DNA of 64,000 bases, taken from the NCBI GenBank assembly GCA_003049485.1, contig PYST01000002.1, forward strand, positions 124,001 to 188,000. The letters are read 5' to 3'. Positions 1 to 11,162 of the stretch are shown piece by piece. This DNA comes from Ophioceras dolichostomum. Lineage: Eukaryota > Ascomycota > Sordariomycetes > Magnaporthales > Ophioceraceae. The notes beneath the pieces were generated by a model, which saw only the letters and a list, made by a program, of their open reading frames with translations, was not told the DNA's origin and ran no database searches. How positions within the stretch are numbered: position 1 is the stretch's first letter; the number at the start of each line of letters is the position of its first letter. A program made the position numbers and the translations under genes.

Positions 1-1205
1 ATATTCTTCTTTCCATGTCTTCCGCCCTTGTTGTCTCTTCCGTCTCGTGTTTCCCCTACCCATCTCCACCTGCCCAATATGCCTACTTGCTGCACACTAA
101 CACTTTTCCTTTGTCTCACATGTTATCTGCTTGGACTAGCCTGCCCCCATGTTTTTCGAGAGTTCGTCTTTTTGTTTACCGACATGCTCGTTTCAAACAC
201 CTATGCCCAACCTAGCTAATTATTAGCTTAGATACCGAGGTAGGTGCCTAGGTACCAACATGCCCAGTTAGGTAGACTTGTACTGGCGAGCCTTCGCCAA
301 CAAAATACAATTGCATCCCTGTAATAGCCCTCGCGGATATCCAGATGCGAAGACTGGGTACGGACAAACCCTCTTTTACCAGTCCGACGAATAACAGCGT
401 CTTCAGAGCTACTACAGCGTGACGACTCTACAAGGGTAGGAATGTGCTCTCACAGATTGCAAATGCCTATTCTAAGTACCTCCGCCGTGTACGTAGGTAG
501 GTATCTCCTATGCTTGGAGATGTCAACAGAAAAGAAGGCCCCAACAACACCTCCATTACAGCCTCCTCACCTCACATCTCATCTTTTGGGGAGGGGGGCC
601 AAGAGAAACGAAGGAAAAGAGAAGGAGAAACAAATAATTAATTACATCTATCTCTGCTATTCGATATTATGGCTAACGTCCATTACAGGTAGGCTTCTGC
701 TTCGACCAGAGGCGCTAAAGGTGATGTAACTGCTACGCACCTGACCCAGTCCGTAGTAAGGAAGCAGATTCACAATGCCTGCAAGGGGTGAACCAACAGT
801 CAACGCTAATCGAATCAACCAACAGGGACCCCGGAATATCTGTCTTGTGTCGCCAAACGCCCAGGTATTTGTTCGAATCAGGGACCAGGTGTTGAATTCT
901 CACCGAGACGAAACCCCACCGACAAGCAGGTAGGCAACAACCTGCCTAGCGCCTAGCATATTGCACATCGCCAGATAGAGGAGACACAAAAGGCGCAAGC
1001 TCGACCCGTTCGCACTTCAACTCTCATGAGGCAGCTACTCTCCCAAATCTCTCCGAAGAGCCTCTTCCTTCCCACCGGCACACTTCTGCGACACCCTCGC
1101 GCGACGTTGAAAACTATGTCCAACAGGAGAAACTCGATTGCTAGCCTGCTCCTCCATGCGCAGTCGACGACAGAGCCAGTCCCCAAGGACGTGTCTCTCG
1201 TGCGC
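1..1205. other. Intergenic region, left edge
   Basis: No convincing gene was seen. The largest open frames are short and show no codon bias or family resemblance. A TACCTAGGTA-like motif cluster lies at about 231-275 and a further GTAGGTAGGTA at about 493-505. An open frame from an ATG at 1026 runs into the next gene and could add about 60 residues to its N-terminus, but nothing in it supports that choice. Confidence 0.5.
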
Positions 1206-2596
1206 ATGGCTCAAGGTAAGTCGGCCAAACTGCTATCTAAGCCACAATATCTGCTCACATGTTCCCAGATCGACCTCCATCTTGGGCCCGCCCAGAAGAG
1301 ATCGCCATAGCCTGGCAAATGACGGTGGTATGTTGCGAGACAAATCCTCTAGTTTTAGTTTGCCTGTCCACCTTCCTCCTCCTTATGTCCCACCCCTTAG
1401 CTAACGGATGACCCTGAAGAGGCCGACCATCGAGCCAGATCCAGCCGCCTCGCCCGGGAAACGCAAGTCTGAATATGACTATGAGGACGCCCGGCCACTT
1501 AAGCAGTCTCGGTTAACACGGAGGAACCTGAGGCTACATGACAAGATGAGCAGGGCAGAGTCAAACTATCACGGGGCCTCTCATGCCCAGTCAGCATCCG
1601 ACCCCTCGTCGAAAGGGCTCGAGATAACGGCCAGCGGGTGGGAGATTAGGTGCTTCGACAATGGCATCGTCGGCCGTGTCGACCACGTGCCTCCGACGAG
1701 CCTCGAAGCCCTGAAAAGGGAGCTCAGCGCGGAGCGGGACAGCCCTCCCCCAGATGAAAATGAATACGAATACTACAAGGCCTTGGCCTCGCGAGCCACA
1801 AACAAGTCGACTTATATTATGGCAGAAATGCCTCACTTTTTGCAAAGGGCAAGGACATCATGATCGAGGTTATGGCCCGGCGATTCAGCGAACCTTCGAT
1901 AATCTCCCAAGTGGCCTCGGGTTCAACAATGGCCTTGCGCCTCCGCAGCCTGATTTCATCGAAGCACCTCTCCGGGGAAGCTTCGAAAAATCATCCTCTC
2001 TGAGCCGGGGCTGGGCAGACAAAATTCCTAGCGCCGCCATTGCCAAATACTACCGTTCTTCCCCAATGTTCCCGTATCTTGCCGGAGAGTGGGACGACCT
2101 GGAGAGTTATCTCCACCCGGAGAGCGGAGGCGATACAGCTGAAGACCGATGCGCCTATATCGGTGCCGCTCTGGTAGCTGCGAGGCGCGAGGCGCTGAAA
2201 TACCTGGGCAAACCCGACGACGCCGGCCACGCTTCGGTACTTTCCTTTTCTTCCAGGATGTCCTGCGGGTCTTCCATGTGGGCGCACCATGCCAGCGTGA
2301 CCATGGACGAATATGAGGGGGAGAAAATACGCCACCACCAGTCCTGGATCGAAACGTTTGACCCCACCAAGTCGTACGAGCACTTCAAGCAAACGCGCTG
2401 CTACGTTCGCAATATGCAAGAATTCGCCAAAAGGCAGTCCTGCCAGCTTCGCGATCAGCTGAATGACTACCACGTCGCGCAGTACCGCGCCGCGAGGCTT
2501 GCATCTGAGCAAGCCGCAGACGCCCTCGTGGCATCGGATTCGGGGGATGACGAAGAGGACAGCTCCCAGCCGAGCGAGGCCGGGACGACACCGTGA
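1206..2596 (+). CDS. Hypothetical protein, DUF7924-like, with an internal frame break
   Basis: Proposed exons are 1206-1215, 1269-1327 and 1420-2596. Intron 1 is GTAAGT...CCCAG. Intron 2 is GTATGT...GAAG, with branch sequence CTAAC at 1401, 15 nt before the splice. The protein starts MAQDRPPSWARPEE, then has a basic Ser/Lys-rich segment, and later the block GFNNGLAPPQPDFIEA. I associate that block with the large fungal DUF7924 group of unknown function; this is from memory of the family. The frame entering from the 5' side ends at a TGA at 1861. The conserved block is in the next frame, so one base is inserted or two are lost at about 1845-1865, with no usable intron there. It is either a recent pseudogene or an assembly indel. 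An in-frame upstream ATG at 1026 is an alternative start. The C-terminus is acidic and Ser-rich. Confidence 0.55.
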
Positions 2597-3699
2597 CAAG
2601 CTACGAGGTGGCGAGGCTGCCAGGTGGAATGGGCTCCGGCGCTTAAGACAAGCTTCGTCGCACGGCTGGGGGACGATGACTGAGATGCTCAGGACTGTGT
2701 GATATACACTTGCTTGTGGGGCAAGCACAGTCCTGGGGTGGCCTGTATTTCATCCGATAACTAGCACGTAGATCCCCATAGAAAAACGACCGTTCGAGCC
2801 CTTGCTAAAGGCATGCAAGCGGCTACATTACCACCTACGCTAGTACGTAGTTTTGAAAGGCGAAGTCCATCTTTTTTGCCAAGGAGGTATCAACGCGTCG
2901 TATAATAGTACTCACCTTGCGGATGGGTGGTGGATGCGGGCTGTGACGTCCATCAGCGGGTTTCAGCGGTTGCATCCGAACATCTTAATGCAACCAACGG
3001 GAGCTCTTCCAGTCCGCCCCCCCATTCATTTTGACAGGACAAACTGGTGTGCATCCTTCGTCAGCCCTGGCGAGCCTGGGCTCTCAACGGGATTCCGTGT
3101 CAGTCAGCAGGATAACTAAGCATCGAAATCTCCTGCTAAAAGTGCTAAGCTTGGTGGCGGAGCCCATCGTCATCATCAAAGTCCAACGAAGCAGAGGCCC
3201 CGTCCGTCCCTTCCAATTCCGTGTCGTCCGTCCTCCACAACCACCATCATTATCTCGCTCCCACTTCAGAAAAACACCTCAATCCCGCGTTCGAAATTTC
3301 CTCGAGGTCACTGGGAGTCGAATTTCACCAACTATTCAGATTTCGTTGTCATCAGTCCCTATCCCCGTTGAAGCCGGTGGTGCCAACGCGTGCAACGGCG
3401 TGAGCCAACCAATCCTTGTCCAGGGGGTCCTCAGCTCTCCCCAATCTCAATGGCCTCCTCGCAAAGTTAGCAGCATCCACCCCCTATTGTCCCGACCGTC
3501 GAGCGAGTCCTCGAAACCGCACCCCTCTCGACCTTGTCCGCAATTCGACGAACGGGTGCTTCTTAGAAGACAATCTCGATCGCTTCCGTGTGTCCCTCTC
3601 ACTCGCTGCCCGTACTTCCTCGCTCCCCGGTCAGCTCAACTGGGGTCAGACAAAAAAAAAAAAAAAAACTCCAAGCGTGAGAGAGAGTGAAAAAGAAAT
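2597..3699. other. Intergenic region and leader of the Tvp38 gene
   Basis: Contains the 3' flank of the DUF7924-like gene and a C/T-rich promoter and leader before the Tvp38 start. Open frames of up to 219 codons cross the pyrimidine-rich part, but they are low-complexity Pro/Ser/Arg translations and not credible genes. A run of 17 A lies at 3652-3668. Confidence 0.5.
3652..3668 (+). promoter_or_regulatory. A17 tract in the Tvp38 leader
   Basis: An uninterrupted run of 17 adenines ends 31 nt upstream of the Tvp38 start codon. If transcribed it would be an oligo(A) stretch in the 5' leader, which in yeasts can bind poly(A)-binding protein. Whether it lies in the mRNA is an inference. It could equally act as a nucleosome-excluding poly(dA:dT) element. 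Confidence 0.4.
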
Positions 3700-5167
3700 A
3701 TGGCGCCAAACCACTCCTCCTCGACCGCGGCGGCCGAGGCCCTATCCCTTTCGCCGAACCCGACAGACTCGACATCAGAATCGGACGGTCCGCCACTTCC
3801 GCATCCGCCATGGGCGCCTCCCCGACGCGCACCCGCCGCGACCCGGCGCCTCTCGCGCGGGCCCTACAGCGCCGCCAACCGCGCGCGACAGCAGCAGCAG
3901 CAGCCGTTCCTGACGCGGGCGGTGCGCACGCTGTCGACCATCTCGTGGAAGGCGTGGGCGATCTTCATAAGGCTCCCCCTGGCGCAGAAGGTCGCCGTCG
4001 TGATCACGCTAGTGCTCCTGCCGGTCGTGGGGGTAGTCTTCCTCATCTACAGCCACGCTATCTTCACGTGGCTCGGCCCCGTGGCGAAAGGATGGCGCGA
4101 GCTGCCGGGCGGGTGGCTCATCATCTGGCTGATGGCCTTCGCGTCCGCGTTCCCGCCCATGATCGGCTACAGCACGTCCGTCACGCTCGCGGGGCTCGTC
4201 TACGGCTTCCCCCTCGGCTGGCCCATCGCCGCGTCGGCCACCGTGGTCGGGTCCACGTGCGCCTTCTTCACCAGCCGAGGGATATTCAGCCGCTACGTCA
4301 ACTCGCTCGTCGGGACCGACAAGCGGTTCCAGGCCCTCGGCCAGGTCTTGCGCAGGGACGGCCTGCTCGTCCTGACGGGCGTGCGCTTCTGCCCGTTGCC
4401 GTACAGCCTGAGCAATGGGTTCCTTGCCACGATCCCTAATATTCAGCCCTGGGCCTTTGCGCTGGCTACGGCCTTTGTGAGGTAAGTTTGGCTCATCATT
4501 TCCTCTTCCTAAGACTCCAATCTATCTAGCCCACCGCAGCTTGTTACAAGATGCTAACTCCCAGTTATTCTACTCTCGATCGCACAGCCCCAAGCTCCTA
4601 GTACACGTCTTTATTGGAAGCCGTCTAGCGCTGCTGGCGGAGAACGGGGACTCCATGTCGACGGGCGACAAGGTCATCAACTACACCAGCATGGCTATCG
4701 GCGGCATAGTGGGCACCGGAGTCGCCTGGGTCATCTACCGGCGCACGATGGCGCGGGCGGCGGAGCTGGCTCGTGAGGAGGGTGTAACTATCGGCAGCGA
4801 CACCGGGGATGATGGCGACGACGCCGGGCCGTTCGTCGATGCGGACAGCGAGCAGGCGCGGCTGATGACCACCCTGATGGACCCGGACGACGCGGACGCC
4901 GCCGCACTTATGGACGACGACGACATCTCGCTCTGGGCCGCAGACGACTTCTCCAGCGCCGACCGCGATCGCGGCGCGGCTGCTTCTGCTGGGGCGTATC
5001 GCGACAGCGTGCACTTTGGCGACGAGGAGGATGCTGACGACGGCGGCGGCAGGCAGCGATATGTGGATGAGGAGGCTTCCATAGAAGGCAACGGCGTCGT
5101 CGAGGGCAAGAAGCAAGCATCAAAACAACAGAAGCAACAGCAACAGCATAATGGCGCGAGCAGGTAG
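3700..5167 (+). CDS. tvp38: Golgi membrane protein Tvp38 (TVP38/TMEM64, SNARE-associated family)
   Basis: Exons are 3700-4481 and 4588-5167, giving 453 aa. The split codon AG|C encodes Ser in the conserved SPKLLVHVFIGSRLA block, which fixes the 106-nt intron (GTAAGT...CACAG, branch CTAAC). The N-terminus (about 95 aa) is Ser/Pro-rich with a short polyQ. Hydrophobic segments lie at about 98-118, 137-158, 161-190 and 290-312. Between them is the family signature VRFCPLPYSLSNGFLA. Family members are multi-pass Golgi/late-secretory membrane proteins; yeast Tvp38 is found in Tlg2-containing compartments, and the relatives VMP1 and TMEM41B are lipid scramblases. The C-terminal 140 residues form a strongly acidic Asp-rich, presumably cytosolic tail that ends in Lys/Gln. 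Assignment to the family is secure; the exact substrate or role is not visible. Confidence 0.93.
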
Positions 5168-5996
5168 CAGTAGAAAGCAGGGGAGAGGCATGGTGAGAAA
5201 TGTGAGTGCAAGGGGTTTTGTGGAGGTGTGTGTTATTCTGCGTAACTGAGCATGCGACGGCGTTTCTGGGAGTTTAGAAGATCGTTCACCCTTCGTTCAT
5301 GCTGCCTTGGGCGGGCGCATGCATGTATTTGTTATTTGGTACTTCCTTTAGATTCTGTTGTCCTAGACATGTTGGGTAGAAGCCGGGGCCTCGATGTTGG
5401 GTTCCTTGGTCCGGCGGACAGTGTTTTGGGTAGCATCCATTTTGTTCATACGAAAGTTCGGTGAAAATTCCATACATATCTTTACGCGACGCCAGGCTCC
5501 CAGAAAACCCTCCTAGGGGTCAGGTTCCATGCTGGAGCCGGTGTGTAGTCTTGGCCCTCGTCCCATGTTCATCTGTCAGGCGAGAGACATACGTAAGGGC
5601 AGACATGCAAGCACAACGTGGGTCCTGCAGCTGCAACTGTCGTGGCACCCGGGCTGCCGAGCGGCTTCGCATCACGCATCTATCAGCCAAACCAGGAAAC
5701 TGTAAGCTCCGGCTTCCGCGGATCCTATCCCGCCTAGATACGAACCGCTTATCCGTTTGCGAACGACCCTGAGATATTTCACAAATATACCTGCCGGTTA
5801 GATAGCACACCGACTAACTTTAGATTGGTCCCGGGGCAGACCTAAGGTGATATTATCAACAGTAATTTTATCGGGCTCTGACGAGCGTCGCCGTGCTTAC
5901 CTTCCGAACCTGATTCAAGACCTGAGCAAGGATTTGTACCCGAGATACATTCACCAATTGCTAGGTAAAACTGCCCCCTTGCACAGGCGGCATTTG
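5168..5996. other. Intergenic region
   Basis: 3' flank of Tvp38 and 5' flank of the iminopeptidase gene. No coding frame of note and no recognisable RNA gene. Confidence 0.5.
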
Positions 5997-7554
5997 ATGA
6001 TGGGTTCAATACCTCCAGCAAAGCTGTTAGGCAGCAAAATTCATCTTCTTCCTGGTGAGTGTTCGTCTCCAAATGCTCACTGGGGTCAAGTCTTGGCCTG
6101 GCATTCGGCGAGAGCACCGGTCTGAGCACCGGCAGACCTGTGGAGGACAGAATCTCACCGCATTCACCGAACCAGGCCAACTTTTGGTATCCGAGCTCAC
6201 CTTCTCCGTACCTCTGGATTATCGGGAGCCCAACGGAGCAACCATCCAGCTGTTCGGTCGAAGCGCTGCAAAGTATGACCGTCCGATCATCCCGCTCTCC
6301 CGTCAAGACTCCTTCGGTGCCATGCACAAGAAGCCGTGGATGGTGTACCTGGAGGGCGGACCGGGAGCCGGCAACCCAGAGCCCCAGAACAACGCCCTGA
6401 CCAAGTTCGTCCTGAACCGTGGGTACCAGATTCTGTACCTCGACTATCGTGGCACGGGTATGAGCACGCCCGTGACGGCCGAGCTGCTAGAATCCAAGGG
6501 CGGCCCGCAGCAGCAGGCCGATTATCTGAAGCTCTTCAGGCAGGATAGCATTGTGCTCGACCTCGAGGCCGTCCGCCAAACCCTGACGGCGGACTTGCCA
6601 GAGGACCAGAAGCAGTGGTCCACGTTTGGGCAGTCATTCGGCGGCTTCGTCACGCTGACCTACCTCTCCCAGCACCCGCAAGGGCTGCGCGAGGCGTTCA
6701 TGACGGGCGGGCTGGCTCCGGTGGGCAGGACGGCCGAGGAGGTCTACAGGGCCACCTACCGCAAGACCGTCGAGCGCAACGCGGCCTACTACAAGAAATT
6801 CCCCGAAGACGTCGGCCGCATGGCCAAGATCGCCGCGTACCTGGCGAGCAAGGAAGGCGGCGCGGTCCCGCTGCCCGCGGGCGGCACCCTCACCCTGCCT
6901 CGCATCCTCACCTTCGGCCAGGTGTTCGGCTCGCACGGCGGGCTCGACAGCGTTCACGCGGTGCTCGTGCGCATAACCAGCGACCTCGACCAGTTCGGCT
7001 ACATCTCGCGGCCGGCGCTCTCCCTGGTGGAGCAGTTCGTGCCGTTCGACAGCTCGGTCATCTACGCCATCCTGCACGAGGCCATCTACTGCTCCGGCGT
7101 GGGCGTCGCGTCGCGCTGGGCGGCCCAGCGGGTCTGCGAGGGGAAGGAGGGCATGTGGTGGCTGAAGCTCGGGCCTGCGGCCGCTGCGGCCCGCGCCGCC
7201 GAGCAGGACGAGGGAGACCTGCCGTTCTTCTCCGGCGAGATGATATTCCCACTGCTCTTCGACACGCACCCGGAGCTGGAGCGCATCCGGGCCGCGGCGG
7301 ACGTGCTGGCCGAGTTTGATGGATGGGGCGAGCTGTACGACGAGGAGCAGCTGGCTAGGAACACTGTGCCGGTTTACGCGGCCACTTTCGTGGATGACAT
7401 GTATGTCGACTACGGCTTCGCCTTGGAGACGGCCCGAAAGGTCAAGGGGGTCAAGACGTTTGAGATCAACTCCATGTACCATAATGCGCTCCGGGCTAGG
7501 TCGGATGAGCTGCTTCCTCAGTTGTTCCGGCTTCGGGATGACACGATCGACTAG
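5997..7554 (+). CDS. Proline iminopeptidase-like alpha/beta hydrolase (peptidase family S33)
   Basis: Exons are 5997-6054 and 6176-7554, 478 aa. The first ATG of an ATG-ATG pair is taken as the start; exon 1 supplies KLLGSKIHLLPG and exon 2 continues QLLVSELTFSVPLDY, the usual N-terminus of fungal prolyl aminopeptidases. The intron is GTGAGT...ACCAG. Visible signatures are the oxyanion-hole loop EGGPGAG (about residue 80), the nucleophile elbow GQSFGG (about 170), and a C-terminal DDMYVD acid followed by the catalytic His in NSMYHNALR. The family removes N-terminal proline from peptides and is cytosolic; no signal peptide is seen. Related S33 hydrolases with other substrates cannot be excluded from sequence alone. 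Length matches fungal members. Confidence 0.9.
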
Positions 7555-8303
7555 GGTAGAGAGAGTGGTACGAGTGGTACCTGGGAGGTAGAGTTAGGGA
7601 TCTCTGTCTGCTTACCTACCGAGGTGTCTCAGGAAGGTACCTAGAGGTACCTATCTACTTTGTATCGAGGTAGTTGCAGAGTCTTAGTAGTCTGGTACAT
7701 ATTCCGCACCAAGCGTTAGGTCCCGACGGAAATCAACAAGCAGAGATAACATAAGCACCTCGGTAGCTAGAGAAGTGAGTCGTCCCAGGTCGGCAAAGCG
7801 GCTGCTCCCAGCGGTGAACGATGAGCGGACAGCTTATATGGGCATCTTTGCATGATGTGATAACCGTGCAAGGGATGTTCCGTAGCGCACATACAAATCG
7901 GATCTTCATGGCTGTTGTTGCGACAAGTTGTGGAATGAGAGTTCACATTCCTAGTTGGTTGGTTCTCCTTGAGCCTTCGACCTTGAGAGATCACGCGGCT
8001 TTTGCGAGTGCCAATATTAGTGTTCACATTCCTAGGCGGCGAGCCGAGTCTTCGGTTCCGGCGGCCATCGGGGGCTCGGCGGAAAATCAACGAAAGCTGA
8101 CAGGGCTTTGAGTGGGGTCACAGCGGACCCCACATCGGACTTTAAGCTTGCTTGGAGATAAATCATCAAGCGCCCTCACACGGCTTTTTCCCACCGCAGC
8201 CGATCGATCCGCCAGCGCTTAACAAACCAAATATCTTCGACCTTTGACCTCCGACCTCCCTCCCTTGCTTCCCCCCTCCTCCTTCGTCACCGGCGTCGTG
8301 GGT
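7555..8303. other. Intergenic region
   Basis: Begins with a dense cluster of TACCTAGGTA-type motifs (7611-7673). The rest is the promoter and leader of the next gene, pyrimidine-rich just before its start. No coding signal. Confidence 0.5.
7611..7673. repeat. TACCTAGGTA-type motif cluster
   Basis: Repeated, partly palindromic units built on ACCTA/TAGGT and GGTACC occur several times within about 60 bp (for example AGGTACCTAGAGGTACCTAT). The same motif recurs in most intergenic regions of this window and never inside a recognised coding exon. Confidence 0.7.
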
Positions 8304-10547
8304 ATGAATTATCAAGATTTAACCCACACTTTGATCGAGTCCTTCAACGCTTTGGCCGATGAGGTCCAAAATTTGATTGACAGGAAAACGATCCTGGAGC
8401 ACAAGTTGCGATACGCTCATGAACAGGTATAGTGATACCCAGCTTTTTTCCCTTCTGCGCCCGACTGCGCCGCTTTCGGCGGTGGTCCTCCGAACTTCGC
8501 GACAACCTACCTCTATGATGATATCCTTTAGCTCTAGATCTAGAGCTGCTTTCGCAGCCAAGATAGACAACATTACCATTAGCATACCTGATCTACTATT
8601 GTTTCAATCTCTTTCGAAACTCACTGAACCCAGTCTCGTCCCCCCTCGGACATTGGCTCTTCTGTTCAGAAGTGCTGACCTCAACCCTTTCTCTGGTCTC
8701 TCCGACAGTACCAGTACCTCGCAGATAAATATGCGCCAGCTGTTTCGGAGGTGTCAGAAACTCTGGCCAAGCTCCAGCTCCCGCCGGATGTTCACCATCC
8801 AGCTTTAGCCATCCCCGGCGTCGTGCCGCTGCCGAAACCTAGCAACAGGCCAGACAACGCCCAGATCGCGCTTTTCATTAGAGAAGGGAGGAAGGTTGCC
8901 AGGGAGCTGTCCGGTCTGACCGCGACGACGGCCCCGACGAGCAAAGGGAGCGTCACGTCGAGCAAGGGAGGAGTCGGCAGGAGAGAAAGAACGTCGACGG
9001 CCATGACTGCCCTCTCCACCACTACGCTGGAGCAAGACTTCACTGTCGAAGGGAAGAAGGGTCAGTTGGGCTGCCCATTCGCGACCAACCAGTCCTCGGG
9101 CCAGAACAACGGTCCAGGGGAACCAGGGCCAGATCCCGAGTCCACAAAACCTCGCGACAACAATCCAAACACCAGCGGCGCAATGATCGATCCGACGCCG
9201 CACCACTCATCGGACCCGATATGCGCGGCCATGTTCGAAGAAACGACTTCGCAGCCAGCCCCACCGAGCGCGGGCGGCGGCGCGGCCAAGTGTCCGATTC
9301 GCTACCTTGACCAGCACTCGGCCGAGGAGATCGCGCACTACGTCGAGACGCACAAGCACGAGCTCCCTCGCAGCCACGAGGTGTGCATCGAGCGCTACCA
9401 GCGGAACGAGGACCAGATCCGCAAGCTGGACGCCAAATACGGCAGCCTGGTCGGCCTGATCCGCGACCTGAGCCAGCTCCACCGGCCGATGCTGCCCGCG
9501 CCCGCGCAGGACGAGGACGACGGCCGCGGCGCCGCTGGGGAGGAGGAGCTCGACGATGCGCCTAACCGCCGCGTCGAGGACTGGGCCCAGGACGTGGTGA
9601 GCGCCGGCAACGCCACTGAACCCGAGAGGCCACCCTCCATCCCAGCGTCGGGCGGCATACTCAGTTCCCGCAGCGGCCACGACAAGGAGCGCCGCATCGA
9701 CGACCCAGACCTCGACCGTGAGAGCCACTTCGACCGGCCGCTGAAGGAGGTCAGAGTGGGCGAGTCGCCCAGCCGTCCGTGGGGCATTTCGGTCCCCCTC
9801 CCCGATCCCGTCGGCGAGGGCGGCAATCGGAGGCCTGTATCGCCACCTCCAGCGCCTGTGCAAATGCCCAAAGTCGAGCCCGAGACGCAACAGTCACGCT
9901 CCGCCACCAGCCAGGCGAGAGCCAGGTCCAGCGGCAACGGCGCTTCCAAGTGTCCCTTCAGCCACCTCGCCGCGCAGGCCGACGGATCGGGCAGCTCCGC
10001 GCCGCCGCACCCTTTCCTGAAAGCGGAAGAGGATGACAATGAGTACAGCAGCCAGCGCAATGGGTCGTTGACCGGCGACGACGGCGACGTCTTCGGTGGT
10101 GATGACCAGCAGCCACCCCATCACCACCACCAGCACCTCGGTCATAGCCATAAACACCACCGGCAAGACCGATCGTCGACCGTCGCCGCCGCCAACGCCA
10201 ACCCTACTCCTGTCCTCCCCTCTCACACCCCACTTAAGCAGGAGCCGCTGTCACGCGCGATCCCGCATGCGGCTTTCATAAACCCGCCCCCGCAGTTCGG
10301 CGTCCCCGTGGCGGCCGGCGGACATCGTCATCATAGTGTTGAACAGCAGCTGCCGTATGCCGGGCCGGCCCAGCAGCAGACGCAGCAACAGCAGCAGCAG
10401 CAGCAGCAGCAACAACATCAACAGCAGCAACAGCAACAACAACTTAGGCAGGCTGTGCCGCAGATGCTGTTCACGGGGCCGGTCTTCATTGGGTATCCGA
10501 TCGAGCAAGCGATACAGTTCATACAACACTTTCAGAACCGACAGTAG
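8304..10547 (+). CDS. Unrecognised fungal protein with three Cys-Pro motifs, His-rich segment and polyQ
   Basis: Exons are 8304-8426 and 8709-10547, 653 aa. Exon 1 encodes a helical segment from MNYQDLTHTLIESF that continues as coiled coil into exon 2 (YQYLADKYAPAVSETLAKL), so the 282-nt intron (GTATAG...GACAG) is well supported, although its donor is weak. Three Cys-Pro motifs are seen: GCPFA at about 161, KCPIRYLDQHS at about 234 and KCPFSHL at about 454. A conserved-looking charged block follows the second (HKHELPRSHEVCIERYQRNE, then KLDAKYGSLVGLI). Then come long disordered acidic/Pro-rich stretches, a His-rich segment at about 510-525 and a polyQ run at about 593-620. I do not recognise a named family. 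The Cys-Pro motifs resemble heme-regulatory motifs, but they could equally be small zinc-binding elements. The gene is intact. Confidence 0.8.
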
Positions 10548-11162
10548 CATTTCATTTGTTATTTCTCTCTCTCACTCTCTCTTTGTCTTACCTTGTCATA
10601 TTCACAAGCAGACTTCTCAAATCTGGGGAAGCGTCTTCTTTTTCTAGGTCTCCTTTTCAGCGACGGAGTTTTGGGTCCAAAGCCATGGCTTTTACATGGG
10701 GGAATGGGATATTTTCACTCCCCATGCTCCCCATGGTTTTGAGGGGAGATGGAGAAATCCAGAAAGATCGATGAATCGATCGTCTGTAAATTGATATGGC
10801 AACGAGAGACAACGGGACGGACACTACAGGGTAGGTCGGAGGACATCAATGTCTGAAGGAAAGCAACACATGGGGTCTTCCAGGAGTTTTCAGGGACTTT
10901 GGTTTTGATTTTATGGGTTTATTCTCTAGTTTCCCCTAGCTCGATACCAACCAAGCACGATTCTGACGCGGATGTCACTTGTCATTGTACTGTCTTTCAG
11001 AACTCGTGGCCGATTTTGTTGGGTGCTCTTTTCCTTCATAATGTACTATTCCTATGGGCCCCATTTCCACTGCGAGCGTCCGTGAACCACCAGGCGGGTA
11101 GGTAGGTAGGTACACTCGGCAGCAGCGGCAAGACTGGGGACCATCTGATTCACGACACAAGA
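10548..11162. other. Convergent intergenic region
   Basis: 3' flanks of the polyQ gene (+) and the carboxylesterase gene (-). Contains a GGTAGGTAGGTAGGTA motif run at 11096-11113. No coding signal. Confidence 0.5.

Noticed and set aside
3031..3690. 219-codon open frame upstream of Tvp38
   Set aside because: Low-complexity Pro/Ser/Arg translation of pyrimidine-rich leader sequence with no codon bias, ending in the A-run next to the Tvp38 start.
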